DNA of 64,000 nucleotides, taken from Isoetes taiwanensis (Eukaryota > Streptophyta > Lycopodiopsida > Isoetales > Isoetaceae). The notes under the pieces are model-generated. The model saw only the letters and a program-made list of their open reading frames with translations. It ran no database searches and had not been told where the DNA came from. Positions within the stretch are counted from its first letter, which is position 1. Each line of letters opens with the position of its first letter. A program made the position numbers and the translations under genes. The stretch lies in contig JAJEKV010000003.1 of NCBI GenBank assembly GCA_021234155.1, positions 17,410,386 to 17,474,385 on the forward strand, written 5' to 3'. This document shows, in pieces, positions 11,964 through 23,837 of the stretch.

Positions 11964-13569
11964 TCAGTTTTGCACATGGATACTGTAAATGGGCCAAATA
12001 TAATGTGGAAATAATGCCAAAAGATAAGTTGTATGATACATTGATGTTAAGAGATACTTGTACATTATTATATGAGTGCTACTAGGATAAACAAGAAAGA
12101 ATATGGACGTAGAAATACGTCCTGTACGTCTAATCTGTTGGGCTTTCTTGCTGGTCTTAGCAGCCTGTTTACTGCGTTGAGCCTGAGCGTATGCGCGGAG
12201 ATGTTCAGCTTTCCTTGTGGAGCTGGCCAATTTATTCATGAGCTGTTCATGTGCGTGGGAACGTAGGCGTTCCACCTTCATCTGCAATCACCAAAAGTAG
12301 GCCGTCAGCAAGTCCCAATTCCACAAAATGACAAACTAACTTTCAAACTTGGAACAATGATGGGTCCATCGTGTACCATGCACTTGCCGAATAAATCTAA
12401 GAACCATGGTTCAGAATCTCCCTATTCATCACTCAACCCTAAGTGGCCCTACTCCTAAAATCTACAAACCCTACCTCGATCCTTCTCATCTCTGCTTCAG
12501 CCTTGGCCTTCTCGTGATTTTCCCATGCTTGTATTTTGGCCTCTTCGCGCTCGAACCTGATCAAACATGTGAGTTTTTGACACATATACTGCGGAAAGCA
12601 CAAAACAAATAAGCAGGAACAAGGACCTGGCCATATACTTTGAATGCTCTGCTTTTTCCCAGGCAGATGCTTTACTCTCGATCATGACCTTACGGACCTC
12701 TTCAAGATCAATGAGGTGGAGGGATTTGGAGGCATCGGCGTCTTCGTCTTCTTTGGTGGACCAGGAGGCAACGATACTGCCCTTACCGAGCTGGCTACCA
12801 AGGGCGAGGATTTCTTGGCGAGTCTTGGCCTGGACTTGTTTGTCGGAGAGAAGGACGCCTTTTGTTTGCTCGGGGTCGTCGAGAGGGGCAGGAGCAACGC
12901 GACCCGGTGTCTGGGGCCTCGATGCAACGGGGCTCCTCATGTTGGGCGTTGTTGCCCTTATTGGAGTCCCTGTTCTCGACGGTTCTTGGCTTGCTATGGG
13001 CGTCATTTCGGTTCCCATATCCCTCATACAAATCGCATGCCCTTGCCCCCCCTCCTTTCCATCGCTCCTATTAAAATCAAACGAGGTGCCGCTATCTGTG
13101 CACCCAAATTTTAAACACACCATTCCAAATTTTAAACACAAATTTATTAACCATGCATTCTGGGTTAGCTTCTTAGCCTACCGTCGGAGTAATCAGATGT
13201 TGGCTTTTCGATTCGAAGCGCTGTGACGCCCTGCTCCTCCTCCTCGTCTTTGCCATTTCCCCGCAATGGAACTGGAAATGTAAACCTGGCTGGAGCGTCC
13301 ATGTCCACTACATTCTCCAACAGACACAGCTTATCCGTCCCAATTGATAATGCCGCAAATGATGCCGCAGCGCCTTTTCCCCCGCTCGTTGATTTCTTTG
13401 GCTGGCCTTTGGACTTGCTGTTAAATCTGGACGGCATGGCTCCCATATTCAGCCATTTCTCTGCATCGTCCCATTTTGAGGGAGCAGCTTTCAATTGTGG
13501 CCTGTGCGCCATTAGCGCAGGATCATTGTCTGCTACCAAATGCATGCTCCCCATTTCGTCTTCCATCAT
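11964..13569 (-). CDS. Remorin family protein (four coding exons)
   Basis: Coding exons on the minus strand are 13569-13182, 13095-12627, 12556-12475 and 12281-11964. They join in phase across three GT-AG introns (13181-13096, 12626-12557, 12474-12282) and predict 418 residues. Remorins are plant-specific plasma-membrane nanodomain proteins involved in immune, symbiotic and hormone signalling. Visible family marks are PSKWDDAEKWL, the serine/threonine/proline block RDMGTEMTPIASQEPSRTGT and LGSQLG. A Remorin_C coiled coil (about residues 255-368) contains AWEKAEHSKYMAR, REEAKIQAWENHEKAKAEAE and LMNKLASSTRKAEHLRA, ending at QQIRRTGRI. About 50 residues follow the usual TGR end, more than typical. 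I placed the start at the Met pair at 13569. The frame is open upstream through another exon but has no Met there. Confidence 0.85.
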
Positions 13570-13608
13570 AAACCTTGTAAATCTGGAGTTCTTAGCACAT
13601 TTCAACTT

Positions 13609-14450
13609 CCTGAAATCAGTCAAAAAACTTTGTTTGAATACTCCATCAAGACTACCTCGAGAAAAAAAGGTACGAACCTGCCCTAAATTTTTTTATCTCA
13701 GGGCTGCTTCCCTTCTTCCCCTTTCTGACGTCCAAGCAGAGAAAGAAGAACCTGAAATGATTAAAGAAAAGAATCCACACAATGCATCCGTTTCCTCGCA
13801 AAAAGACCTGAGAAATAAATGTTGAATCGTGGGTTCAGAATATCTGAACCAAACCACTTTTAACATTTTAAAGCCTAAGTTACTGTTGCTCTAACCTGCT
13901 GCATTCGTCCAACAAAAGATGGGCACCGCCGAGCGCCGACAAACCTTCAGCTGCAATCAAATTCAGATTTGATGATTTCTTGTGGAAGAGCCCCCTAATG
14001 ATGAGCAGGAAAGGGATTTTAAATCTCCACCTGCCCGCTTAAAGGCTTAAGTTGTTGTCGCTCATCTGCCGCAATTCTTTAATGTTTGAGAGGTTGCTAT
14101 TTCTCAACAAAAAAATAATCAGATAACCATCCATGATAATGATTCTATCGGCAGCATTTTCACATTCTAAACTCACCTCTCTTCGGAAGAGCACAACCTG
14201 TGCGAATCAAAAATGGGCGATGGCGACGGCCACTGAAATGGCACAAGATTCAAGCAAGAAGCTCCGGCGGTAAATGAGTGCAGATTAAGGAATTGCCATG
14301 TTCGACTCCCAAGAAACAACTGGGCCTGCGTGATCCTGAATGAATGAATGAAGATGGGGGATTTAAAAAAGGGATCGATTTGAATAGTTTGATGCAAATG
14401 TGCAGCAGGCAGGGCAGGGCAGTATAATGCAAAAAATTCCCAATAGCAGG
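13609..14450 (-). other. Remorin 5' exons and promoter region
   Basis: The exon holding the start codon opens after a TTTCAG acceptor at 13610. A 55-base upstream exon (13950-13896) has an acceptor ending TTGCAG and a donor GTTAG. A further upstream exon ends at 14177 with donor GTGAGT. Read together these exons have an in-frame stop and no Met, so I take them as 5' untranslated, with introns 14176-13951 and 13895-13610. A TTTTTAAAT element near 14365-14375 on the minus strand may be the TATA box. The exon structure is inferred from splice motifs and phase only. Confidence 0.5.
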
Positions 14451-14949
14451 ATCGCAGGTGTAGCAGCATCAGATCTGACAGGCTGTGAAAGAGACGTAGC
14501 TGTCCTCTTATCATTTAGGTCCTTTGCTTTGACCAATCTCCGACTATCCATGATATACCACAATCCATTCCATTTCCATTCCAACTTAGGTCCATTACGT
14601 GGACGAATATTCTCCATGGGACAATGTGTATCAGTTATTTTGATTCTAGTGTGTGTACTTTCAAGCCCTACGTTGAAAATTGTATTGCTTGCCGCCCACT
14701 ACTGTCATGGGGTTTATTATTTGAACAAGCGTTTGGGGAAACTTTTGCCTCTAATCGAAAAGTTTCCTATAATTGGCAATCGGAACTTTTATTTTCAGTT
14801 GGAGTGTTTCTGCAAGTAAAATCCAGAACCGGGTCTCATATCATTTTAAACTTGTTCACAACCAATTTATTGCCACGCATATTTCTCAAAGATAAGAGGT
14901 GTCTAAAGTTTTTCACAACCAATTTATTGCCAAGCTTAAGCAAACCGAG
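14451..14949. other. No recognised feature
   Basis: This is DNA upstream of the remorin gene. The pair CACAACCAATTTATTGCCA recurs at about 14856 and 14916, a 60-base tandem duplication. The ORFs here show no family motif. Confidence 0.4.
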
Positions 14950-15380
14950 TAGCTACATCATCTCGGGCTGGGGGTGCGGGATTTAGTCTTGAGGAACTGG
15001 CGCTTTCTAGATTATGGCGGTCGAAGGGAAGTAGAATGCGGCAATATCTGGATGAAATAAATCGGATGGTTATTTACGGTGAACACGATTATCACGAATT
15101 CAAACACCAGAGATATTTGAAACATATGGTGGCAAAGATGCGGGATGAGTTCCCATCACACGAGGTCGAAAGCGGGCGGATGGTCGGGGAGTGCAGAAGG
15201 AAAAGCGGAGTTATGCTCATTACGCACACATGGAAGTATTGAGGATGAAAAACATGTTTTCTTTGGAATGTCCACGCTTATGCACATATCAGGATGAAAT
15301 ATGGTGTAGACATTGCGCGATTTCACTTGATTTTTGAGATGGAACCATATACTCTTGGTAGATTTATCAAGGATATAGAT
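14950..15380 (+). pseudogene. LINE ORF2 zinc-binding C-terminus relic
   Basis: The plus strand, with a frameshift near 15175, reads EFKHQRYLKHMVAKMRDE, then SHEVESGR, then SIEDEKHVFF. This is the common LINE C-terminal pattern of an R-x-S-SH segment, a GRW-like motif and an (I)EDEKH motif. The cysteine pair is weak. Only this tail fragment is present. Confidence 0.5.
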
Positions 15381-16422
15381 TCCCATCATTCTTTTCTTTC
15401 AAATTTATGAAGTTTTTACACTGTACATTTGCTGCCCCATGACCTTAAGGTCCAAAAAGGGCATGATTCAATACATTATTATTATTATTATTATATTCGA
15501 TAATTTACTTCACCAAATTATAATGTCATGGTAGTAGCAAAATCTTTATTTGCTTGTTGATTATGGCGTAGCAATGTCTTTCCTAATGGACACATTGCAA
15601 CGCCATTCGTGAATAATTTAAGCAAAAATTAGACATGTAAGTTGTATAAATCAATTATAAGAATCTATTTGCACAGAGAAACTAATGTTTATAAATTTGA
15701 AAAAAAAAAGGAAAATAATGTAAAGGATGTTTTTTGTAATTAATTGGTGACTGATTTTGCAAACGGACTTGGAGAATTTGGATACGTAAAACTCCAGTTG
15801 GCCAAAATTCCTGGATATTCCCCGATTTGTTTAGAATAGGTATTTTTTGGGTTGTAAGTTTCTGGCGGCGCCACTTACAGCTGCCGCAAGTATATTTATT
15901 TAATAATCTATTCAAGTCAACAATAACAGCTTCAATGCACTCAAATAGTCTAGCAATAACAGTTTCAATGCACTCAAAATTTCATTTCAAAATGGATCAC
16001 ACATAGTGACCAAATGATACATTGATCAAACAGAGCAGTGATTTCAGATCAAACACAAAACTCAGGTTCACTGGTCACAGTAGATATTTTAGAAACAAGG
16101 TGCTGCGCACGAGGGGTTGCCCTCCTGTGGTCCGAGAGTGTGTCTTCATCGGTCCTGTTTCGTCATTTTGTGTTGGGTCTTGTTTGTGTTGTGTAGAGCC
16201 GTGTAAATGCTATGAATGCAGGTTGTCATTTTGTTAGCCCAAGAAGGTGCTCCTTATCTGTTTGGACTCGAACTTATGACATGACTGAGATATTGAACGA
16301 ACCCAAGAGCCCTGGCATTGCAGGAACATTGTCAGCATCGTGTCCTGCTCGTTTGTCCAACGACGCTTTCGTGGTGGTGGCTGCAGTCCGACCTCATCGT
16401 GGTTTGGGCATTGTGGAATTGC
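15381..16422. other. No recognised gene
   Basis: Holds an ATT microsatellite at about 15476-15494 and a short direct repeat (AATAACAGYTTCAATGCACTCAAA at about 15922 and 15956). No protein family was recognised. It forms the left flank of the copy B insertion. Confidence 0.4.
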
Positions 16423-16427
16423 CTCCA
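16423..16427. repeat. Target-site duplication CTCCA (left)
   Basis: Five bases immediately outside the left LTR of copy B, identical to 27658-27662 just outside the right LTR. This fixes both element ends. Confidence 0.9.
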
Positions 16428-19008
16428 CGTTGAAGGTGTTCCTGGCAAAACCTTCAACCTCAATGGTTTAGAACCTCCAGGTTGCTTGAGGCAACCCCTC
16501 TGAGTGAAAAAATCCCAAGAAGAATGCTCAAACAGTGGCTAAGAACATCTTTCCCTAAAGAGAAAAAAGTCTGCCTTGCAAGAATGCATGCCAAATGTAA
16601 GCCGAAGGGATTTTGCTCATGATTCTTGATTCTAGAGCTGCAGAGGACCTTGAAGGATGTTGGGAAAAAAAGTCTGATAGATTTTGATGAGGGCAAGCTT
16701 GTCAAATCAGCATTCCTGACCAGGTCAATTTTTGGTCAATATCCCTGGCAGAGAGTTAAATTTTCAAACTTGATACAGGTAGCCTCTTTTTGAGATCTGA
16801 TGCCTCAATCCTCTTTTAAGATGTCTGCACACAATGTTCCAGAAAGCCTTTTGCAGAAAGATGTGTGTCTCTTTGAAATTTTGATTTTTTTTTATAACTG
16901 CCTGTCACAAAGTATGAATAGCAGATAAATTTGGAATTGCTAGATGTTTGAATGCACTTTTTTGCTTTTTTATGCAATATCAATGTCTATAATGACTATG
17001 CCAATGAACTGATGAAAGCTACTTGAGCAGAATATGAGTGTGGAGTTGCACTTACAGATCAATGATCCTATGGTGCAGGCTTAAACTTTTACCAATGAAT
17101 CAAACAAGCATTATGACTACCATGTACTTGTACTATAGATGCCTATATGCAATGCTTCTACTTCTTTCTTCCTCGAAGTAAGGTGCAAAGGTAAAATAAT
17201 GTATGGGGAATAACGTCTGTCACAAAATCAATAGGAAACACTCATAAATTTGTCAACAAGGCTCGGATTTTCATTTAACTTAGGATCACACATGCAAACA
17301 ATAACAATCCCAAGCTCTAAGTCTTGGGCACGGGATGGAAAGGTATACGATCAGGTAAACAACACAAATATGTCAATAATTCGTGCAAAATATCATATTT
17401 GGAAGGCAGAATCAAGCTCCAGATATGTGAACCGGTCCGTCTTCAAGGTAATCGATCTGTCTTTCACCTCATAGCCCTCGAAAATCTTCTGAGAACAAAA
17501 TCCCCTTCTAAAATTCCCCCGTTTAGCTCTGTTCTTGGCCAATCCGGCCTAATGTTTTGTTTTTTAGCTTCTGTGATGAGTTCTTGGTGTCATACAGGAC
17601 AATCCGGCAGCTCAGGGTCATGATTGGGTGGTTGCTTCAAGCTAATTTGCCGGATCTTGGCATTTACAGAGATTAGGGTTCTTGGCAATTTTTCGAATTA
17701 TCCCACAGGCCAAATTCATCTGGGAAGACCAAGGTATATAACAACAAACAAAATCAATATTATTAATAAATAACGTGTAATATCCACGTGGGCCTCGGTA
17801 CCTCCACCGCCCCACACGCCTGGATATTCCACGTGGCGGGGGGTGTTTGGCTAAGGAATCTAGGCTTGGGGGGTAGTTAGGAAACATTTTTTGCAAAAAA
17901 TAAGGTCAGGCACGATTCCCAAGAAGTCGTATTTGAAGGCCAAAATAGACGAATTTTTGAATTTATTTTTTTGCAAAAAGGATCCTTTTTTATGCTCTAG
18001 AGGATGGTGGAATCTTTTTTGCAAAGGAGCTCTTTTGAATTTTTGCCTTGAGAAGGGGTATATGGATGGTGATGTGGCATGTAGGCATGATGAGTTGGCA
18101 ATGTGAGGATGACATGGCAAGTAAGGGTGATGAGGTGTCAAGCAACTTGGCTAAGAATATTTTTTCTAGTCAAAACATGAGATGATGTGGAAATGATGTG
18201 TATGACATGTGGATGATGATGTGGAGGTGTGGGTGATGATGTGGCAAGATAATAAGTCACCCTTGTGAACTTACACACTTTAAATTGAAGAATTTTTACA
18301 AAGGATGGAAGTCAAAAGGGGTGACACGTGTATGATGTGACATGGCAATGAAGATGACATGTATGGTGATTTGGGCTTTTTGAATGATGTCATAGGTTAA
18401 TTTAAGTGCCAATGCACATAATTTGCATTTTCTAGGCAAATTTTGACTCTTGATTGTTTCCTTTAGGAATTTTGCAAAACTCTCTCACCATTTGACTTCT
18501 AGAGAGAGTAATTTGACCTTGGACCATGCGTATGACCAAGTCAAGGAGAGATTTGACCTTCAATGAGATGGTAATGGTATGGTAAGTGTGTGTGGGATGT
18601 GAATGACATGTAAAGGAAAAGTTTTGACTAGAAAAAATCTTCTAGGCCAATTTGCCTTAGGAGATGAAATGTGGGCATGGAGCTTGGGTTCTCATGGGCA
18701 TATTTCATGGTAAGGGGTGTGGAAGGTTCAAGATGGGAATCAAGGAATGTAGTTATGCCAAGAACTCAAATAGTAGCATCACATACCAAGAACTCTTCAA
18801 GGGGTCTTCAATTCTTCAACATTTGCTTGAATCACCTTCCATGACTTGCTAGTGTGACCTTTGTCAAATGTCCTCACCTTGGTCTTCAAGTCTTCTTATC
18901 AAAGTGTGCAAAGATGCATTCTCCTTGTATATCTATGTTCAAATCAAAGTGTGAGCATGAGTGTATGAAAATGTGTCCTGCTCTTCCATGCTGCCATAGC
19001 ATGGCAGC
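16428..19008 (-). mobile_element. 3' LTR of copy B
   Basis: Matches 25078-27657 over its full length. In minus orientation it starts with TGCTGCC (hairpin) and ends CTTCAACG, where the last base pair has changed from the expected CA. The promoter elements described for the 5' LTR are present at 17733-17837. Confidence 0.95.
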
Positions 19009-19737
19009 ATTATGCCAAACTAAAAGAACAGGCTGGTCCCCAGCTTCTTCTTTGTTGCTTGATAATTAGAATAGAACTCCTGCTAATTGCCAATGTGATG
19101 GTATGTTTGGCAATTCAATGAACCTGCAATGGATTGAAGACAGATGGTGGTGATAGATTTCATTTTGATGTGAATATGAACATGGAAGTGATTTGCAAAT
19201 GAACCTGCATGATAAATGTGATCATTAGTAAAGAATATGAGCTGCTGGATGGACATGTGACAGCAATTTAAAGGATTTGGTGGAAGAGAATGAAGAGTTG
19301 AAGTGTTTTAGCTCTTGTGCAGATGAGTATGGAATGTATGTCTCAGGATGCATCTGCATGTGACAAGAGATTTGTTAGCACAAATGAGCTGCTGTTGTGG
19401 CAGGAATGGCAGCAGCTATACATATGCGGATGAATGAGGAGAAGTGAATGAATATGGGATGAATGATTGCAAATCCAGATGCTCCTGCATGGAATTCAGG
19501 GCTTTAGCAATATTAGTACTTGATTTAAACCTTGAATGAATTGACACCTGCACAAATCTTCTGTTCTTACATCAGTAGTGTGGATCTTGAATTCAAAAGA
19601 CTAATTTATGCCAATGCTAAAATTTGAAAACAAATACTACATACTGATACTCCTGAATTGTTTTTTATCTTTTTCTTTTTGTTGGTTTTTTTTTTGCTTT
19701 TTTGCAATATTAGTCAACCAAAGCAAACTAAACTAAC
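19009..19737 (-). other. 3' untranslated region of copy B
   Basis: Between the pol stop and the 3' LTR. It is conserved with copy C (32627-33395) and copy A. The part next to the LTR, read on the minus strand, includes GAAGCTGGGGACCAGCC followed by TTTGGCATAA. The purine-rich AGCTGGGGA may serve as the polypurine tract, although it is about 35 bases from the LTR border. Confidence 0.6.
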
Positions 19738-21070
19738 CTACCTACAAATTCCAAATGATCTGTAACTGAACAAGCTTAAGGCAACATGTTGTTGCCAATA
19801 CCTTTTCAAATGTAGGATATTGATAAGATTCAACAATTCTCTGCCATCAAGCACATCTTTTAGCCAATAAGAATCTTTTCCTGTTGTGTCGATGACTTCA
19901 AAAGGCCCTTCCCATAGATTTTCAAATTTAGCTGCTATGTCTTCCCTTGCTTTATTCCATTTTAAAACAAGCTCACCCGATTTGAGGGTGCCTTGGAGTT
20001 TGTGAGCAGCCTTGGATGCTGCAATATCCGTGGCTTTTTTTAATCATGACAGCATTTTCTGCCTCAGACCTGTGCTCTTCAAGCTGCATTAATCTCACAC
20101 ATCTTTCCTTTAAAGCCTCATCCATTTCTAAATTTATCTGGTATGCTAGTTTGAGTGATGGAAGTTCTAATTCAATTGGCACTACAAACTCTACACCATA
20201 GACCATACTAAAAGGTGTGTGTTTGGTGGATGCCTTAATAGTAGTTATATAGGCCCAAAGTGCATCATGGAGTTTTAAGTGCCAATCTTTTTTTGAAATG
20301 CTGATAGTCTTCTTCAGAATTGACTTAAGAACTTTATTGGTTGACTCTGCTTGGCCATTGCCCTGAGGGTAATAAGATGAACTTTTAGTGTGTTTAACCT
20401 TCAGAGTAACTAGCAATAATGCAATGGTTTGACTGATAAACTGGCTTCCCCTATCAGAGACAGTTTTGAAGGGAATTCCAAATCTAGCACAGATGTTTTC
20501 ATGTAGGAATCTTGCAGTGGCATAGGCATTTGTTTCCCTAAGGGGAATTGCTTCAGCCCATTTGGTAAAGTAGTCTGTGGCTACAAGTATGAACTGGTGC
20601 TGAGCTGAGGAAGGTGGATCTATTGGACCTATGAAATCTAAATCACATGTCTGAAATGGTCCTGGAGAAGTTATAGCAGTGAGAGGGGCTGGTTGCAATG
20701 TCTTCCTACCAAAAATTTGGCATTTACGATAGCGTTTTATAACATCATAGCAATCTTTGAAAAGGGTGGGCCAAAAATAACATGACCTCAAGATCTTTTT
20801 GGCAGTTGTGTCAGCAGCAAAATGCCCACCACATATACCCTCATGACACACTTCAATGGTCATTTTGGCCTCCTCATTATCAACACACCTCAACAATACT
20901 TCCTCCTTGTCAACCTTGCATAACACATCCCCAATCAGCCTGAATTTTTTGCACTTCTCTTTAAACCTCCTTTCTTGACTGCTGCTCAAGTTCTTTGGCA
21001 CCTCATTGTTTTCAATATAATTCTTGATGTCACATTGCCAATCCAAGTCTTTTGCATAAAAAGCAACCAA
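19738..21070 (-). pseudogene. Integrase of copy B
   Basis: The HHCC zinc finger is visible (EVCHEGICGGHF ... RYRKCQIFG). The catalytic core has Asp in CDLDFIGPID, Asp in VSDRGSQF and Glu in NGQAESTNK, the DDE triad that joins cDNA to the target. A C-terminal segment (WNKAREDIAAKFENLWEGPF) continues after a frameshift near 20020 to about 19738, ending with RYWQQHVALSLFS. No chromodomain is present, as expected for Tat-like elements. Confidence 0.85.
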
Positions 21071-21839
21071 GTTAGTAACACAATCAAAACATCATTTAAT
21101 CCTTCTTGATCCTCGTGTTCAAATAGAGCATAAGATAGATAGGAGCTAGGATTTTCAACTAGGTTCACAACTTTGACAGCAATGTTATAAGCCTGAACTT
21201 TATAAGCCCATCTACACAACTTTACTTTTGGTTGTTTCTTTGCAAAAAGGAGAGATAGAGTGTTTTGCCTCATATAAATTTGAGTTTGGCTATTTGTAGC
21301 AAATGTCCCTGCCTTTCTATTAAAAACATCAGAGCAGCTGCACACCTTTCCAGTCTGGGATATCTTAGCCCAGTTTCAGACCACATTTTGCTGGCAAAAG
21401 CAACAACATGGTCTTCTTGCAGCAATGCAACACCAATTGCCCTTTTAGTAACACTAATATAGGCTTTGAAAGGCTTTTCTAAATCTGGAGGTTTCAACAG
21501 AATAGAGTGGCAGATGGCATTGATGATTTTATCAAAGGATTCTTGGCACTCTTCATTCCAATCAACCAGAATATGTTTGCTTTCACTCTTGGAAAATTTC
21601 CCAACCTTTGTGAGGTTAGAAATTGGATTCATAGTGTGTGAGAAGTGAGGGACATACATTCTCAGAAAACTAGTCATTACCATAAAGCTTTTTACCTGTT
21701 TGAGTGTTTTTGGAGGAGCTAGTTTCTTCAAAGCCTCAACCTTAGCTTCAGCCACTTGAATGCCTTTTGTAGACACTACATGTCCAAGCAATTCTCCTTT
21801 TGAACACAAAAAGACACATTTCTTTGGATTTAAACTGAG
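21071..21839 (-). pseudogene. RT connection and catalytically dead gypsy RNase H (copy B)
   Basis: The LGHVVSTKGIQV and FLRMYVPHFSH segments of the RT thumb/connection are followed by an RNase H-like fold. The usual first Asp (T-D-A-S position) reads AYISVTKRAIG. The expected Glu helix reads RLERCAAALMF, the T-D-H position reads YMRQNTLSLLF and the final A-D-A-L position reads YLSYALF. None of the four catalytic acids remains. Copies A and C show the same losses, so they are family traits and not decay of one copy. Confidence 0.75.
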
Positions 21840-22391
21840 TCATCCTTTCCTGCACAAGGCAAATAATTTAGTTAGAATATCAAAATGATCTTTGAGGGAA
21901 GTTCCTAAACAAAGATCATCCAAGAGGACACGAAAAGCATTAGTAGGCATGTCCTTGAAAATGGCGTCCATGGCCCTTTGGAAAGTTGCAGATGCATTGA
22001 TTAATCCAAAGGGCATCCTTTTCATGGCAAATGTTTCCCAAGGTGTAATGAATGAAGTCTTTGGTTGATCTTCCTCCTTTATGCTTATTTGGTTGAAACC
22101 TGAAAAGCCATCTAAGAAAGAATATATTTCCTTGCCTGCAACAGCATGTAAAACTTCTTCTAAAAAAGGCAAAGGGTAGCAATCTTTAATGGTAGCTTTA
22201 TTCAAATACCTATAGTCAATGCAAATCCTTATAGTTTTAGTTTTCTTTTCTACTGGAACAATGCAAGATAGCCGCTCAGGATTTACAATCTCTGCAATCA
22301 CACCTGCATCCTTCATTTTATACAATTCCTCTTTGATTAGGCCTAATAGGGATGCATTAATTCTTTTGAGCTTTTGAACAATAGATTTCAT
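21840..22391 (-). pseudogene. Reverse transcriptase of copy B
   Basis: An open 183-codon stretch with typical gypsy RT motifs: INASLLGLIKEELYKMKDAG, RICIDYRYLNKATIKDCYPL, FLDGFSGFNQISI, TPWETFAMKRMPFGL, and the active site LLDDLCLGTS. The other two copies read FLDD here. RT copies the element RNA into DNA in virus-like particles. Confidence 0.88.
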
Positions 22392-23145
22392 ACATTCCTT
22401 AATCTTTATCTCAGACTCACAATCCTTTTATCAACACCAACTAATTCATCATAGTCCCAGGCAAAAATATCCTTCCAATCATCAAAAAAATTAGTAACAA
22501 AGATGTTATCATCTTCTTTGAACAAGTCTCCAACATATAGAACTCTATCTAAACTCTTTTTGTTCAATTTAACTTCCTTTACCTGTTTCTCCTCACTAGC
22601 ATTGATTACCAGAATAGGATAGAGTTGTTGCAGGTCCTTTTTTTCTAGTTCCTCTTCTTGAATTGCTCCCTCAGCCAAGTGCTCAAGAAGAACACTTTTG
22701 CAAACTGCATCAGCTTCACCATTTTGTTCCCTTGGCACATGACAACAGCCTCCAAGTCTTGAAGTTTTTTAATTCTCCCATAGCTTGATCTCTCAGTAAG
22801 ATCATCTCTTCATTTTTGGCCTGGTATTCTCCCAATATTTGCCTGCAAACAAGCTGAGAATCTCCAAAGATAGCAACTTCATGAATATTCATATTCAAAT
22901 TCTCATCCTCTTGGAGGCCTGCTCTCAGAGCCTTATATTCTGCCATATTTGAGGTTGTATTAGGAAAAATTCTGCCTACTTTTGCAAGAAAAATCTTTGA
23001 GGATAGCAGCAGAGGAAGCAACACTCAATCTTTTAGAGACACCACCATCAAACCACAAGTAAGCGAAATTTTCTTGTTTTGGTAAAGCTAGCTGCATGGG
23101 AAGTTCCAAGTTGGATATTGGATCAGTTCCACATGGGTTTGACAT
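22392..23145 (-). pseudogene. Archaeal-type RNase H of copy B, between PR and RT
   Basis: Pieces in three frames give LWFDGGVSKRLSVASSAA, NTTSNMAEYKALRAGLQ, VAIFGDSQLVCRQILGEY and REQNGEADAV. The acidic tetrad D-E-D-D is retained. A linker with EEKQVKEVK and DIFAWDYDELVGVDK leads to the RT. Two frameshifts (near 22985 and 22740) break it in this copy. Confidence 0.8.
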
Positions 23146-23837
23146 TTGACAACATCATCTCTTCTTCTATGAATATTAAGGCTTCAAATTCACCTACTTT
23201 GTTATATAGTGTTACCTTTTTCTTACCATTGGATATAGTGCATTCCCCTTTTGACCTTTTGACCAAACAGGCATGACATCAACTGTAGAAAGCCACTTCC
23301 TTCCCAAAAGCAGATCATAAATATCTAATTTTTTCTCTATCCCTTCAAAAGCAACCACAACAAAGTTAGCTGCAACAATAATACCTTCAACATCAATTGG
23401 TACGTTGCTGACTATTCCTACAGGGCTGATTTTCGTGTTTGAGAAGGATTTTAAAACCATTGGAGCTTTTTTATCTATCTCAAGGCCACACATTCTCATA
23501 ATATGATGGGGCATAACATTCAGAGGTGATCCTCCATCCAATAGGACTTTAATTAAAATTTTCCTACCCATTCGGCAACACAAGTGAAAGCCCCTGAGTC
23601 ATAATCTTCCTGAGTAAGCATGTGTTCTTCTATATGGTTGGTTAGAGCAAACTCATCTTCTTTGGTCAAATTAAGTACCTTCTTCTTGTAGGATGGAGCT
23701 ATTTTGAGCAGAGTCAACACTAATTTTGAATTTTTAAGCAAATACTCAAAATCTTCACTATCTTTATCCCTTTTCAAATATTTCTGAACAGGGGGAGGAG
23801 ACACAACTATATTTTGCTCCATTTCCTTGTGTCTCAT
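23146..23837 (-). pseudogene. Pol start and protease of copy B
   Basis: An ORF starting at the ATG at 23837 (MRHKEMEQNIVVSPPPVQKY) leads through KVLNLTKEDEF and EEHMLTQEDY. After a frameshift near 23570 comes the aspartic protease GRKILIKVLLDGGSPLNVMP, then a YDLLLGRKWL flap and GRKWL motif. The DGG variant of D-T/S-G is typical of Tat-type elements. The pol ATG overlaps the gag TGA (23834-23837). Confidence 0.8.

Noticed and set aside
12644-13226. Long plus-strand ORFs (156 and 180 codons)
   Set aside because: They are antisense shadows of the remorin exons, which carry clear family motifs and valid splice sites on the minus strand.
13223-13825. 200-codon plus-strand ORF
   Set aside because: Antisense to the remorin exon 13609-13182; no motif of its own.
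16234-16428. Minus-strand ORF with RKRRWTNEQDTMLTMFLQ resembling a SANT/Myb start
   Set aside because: Too short, interrupted, and no helix-turn-helix tryptophan pattern follows; probably chance.
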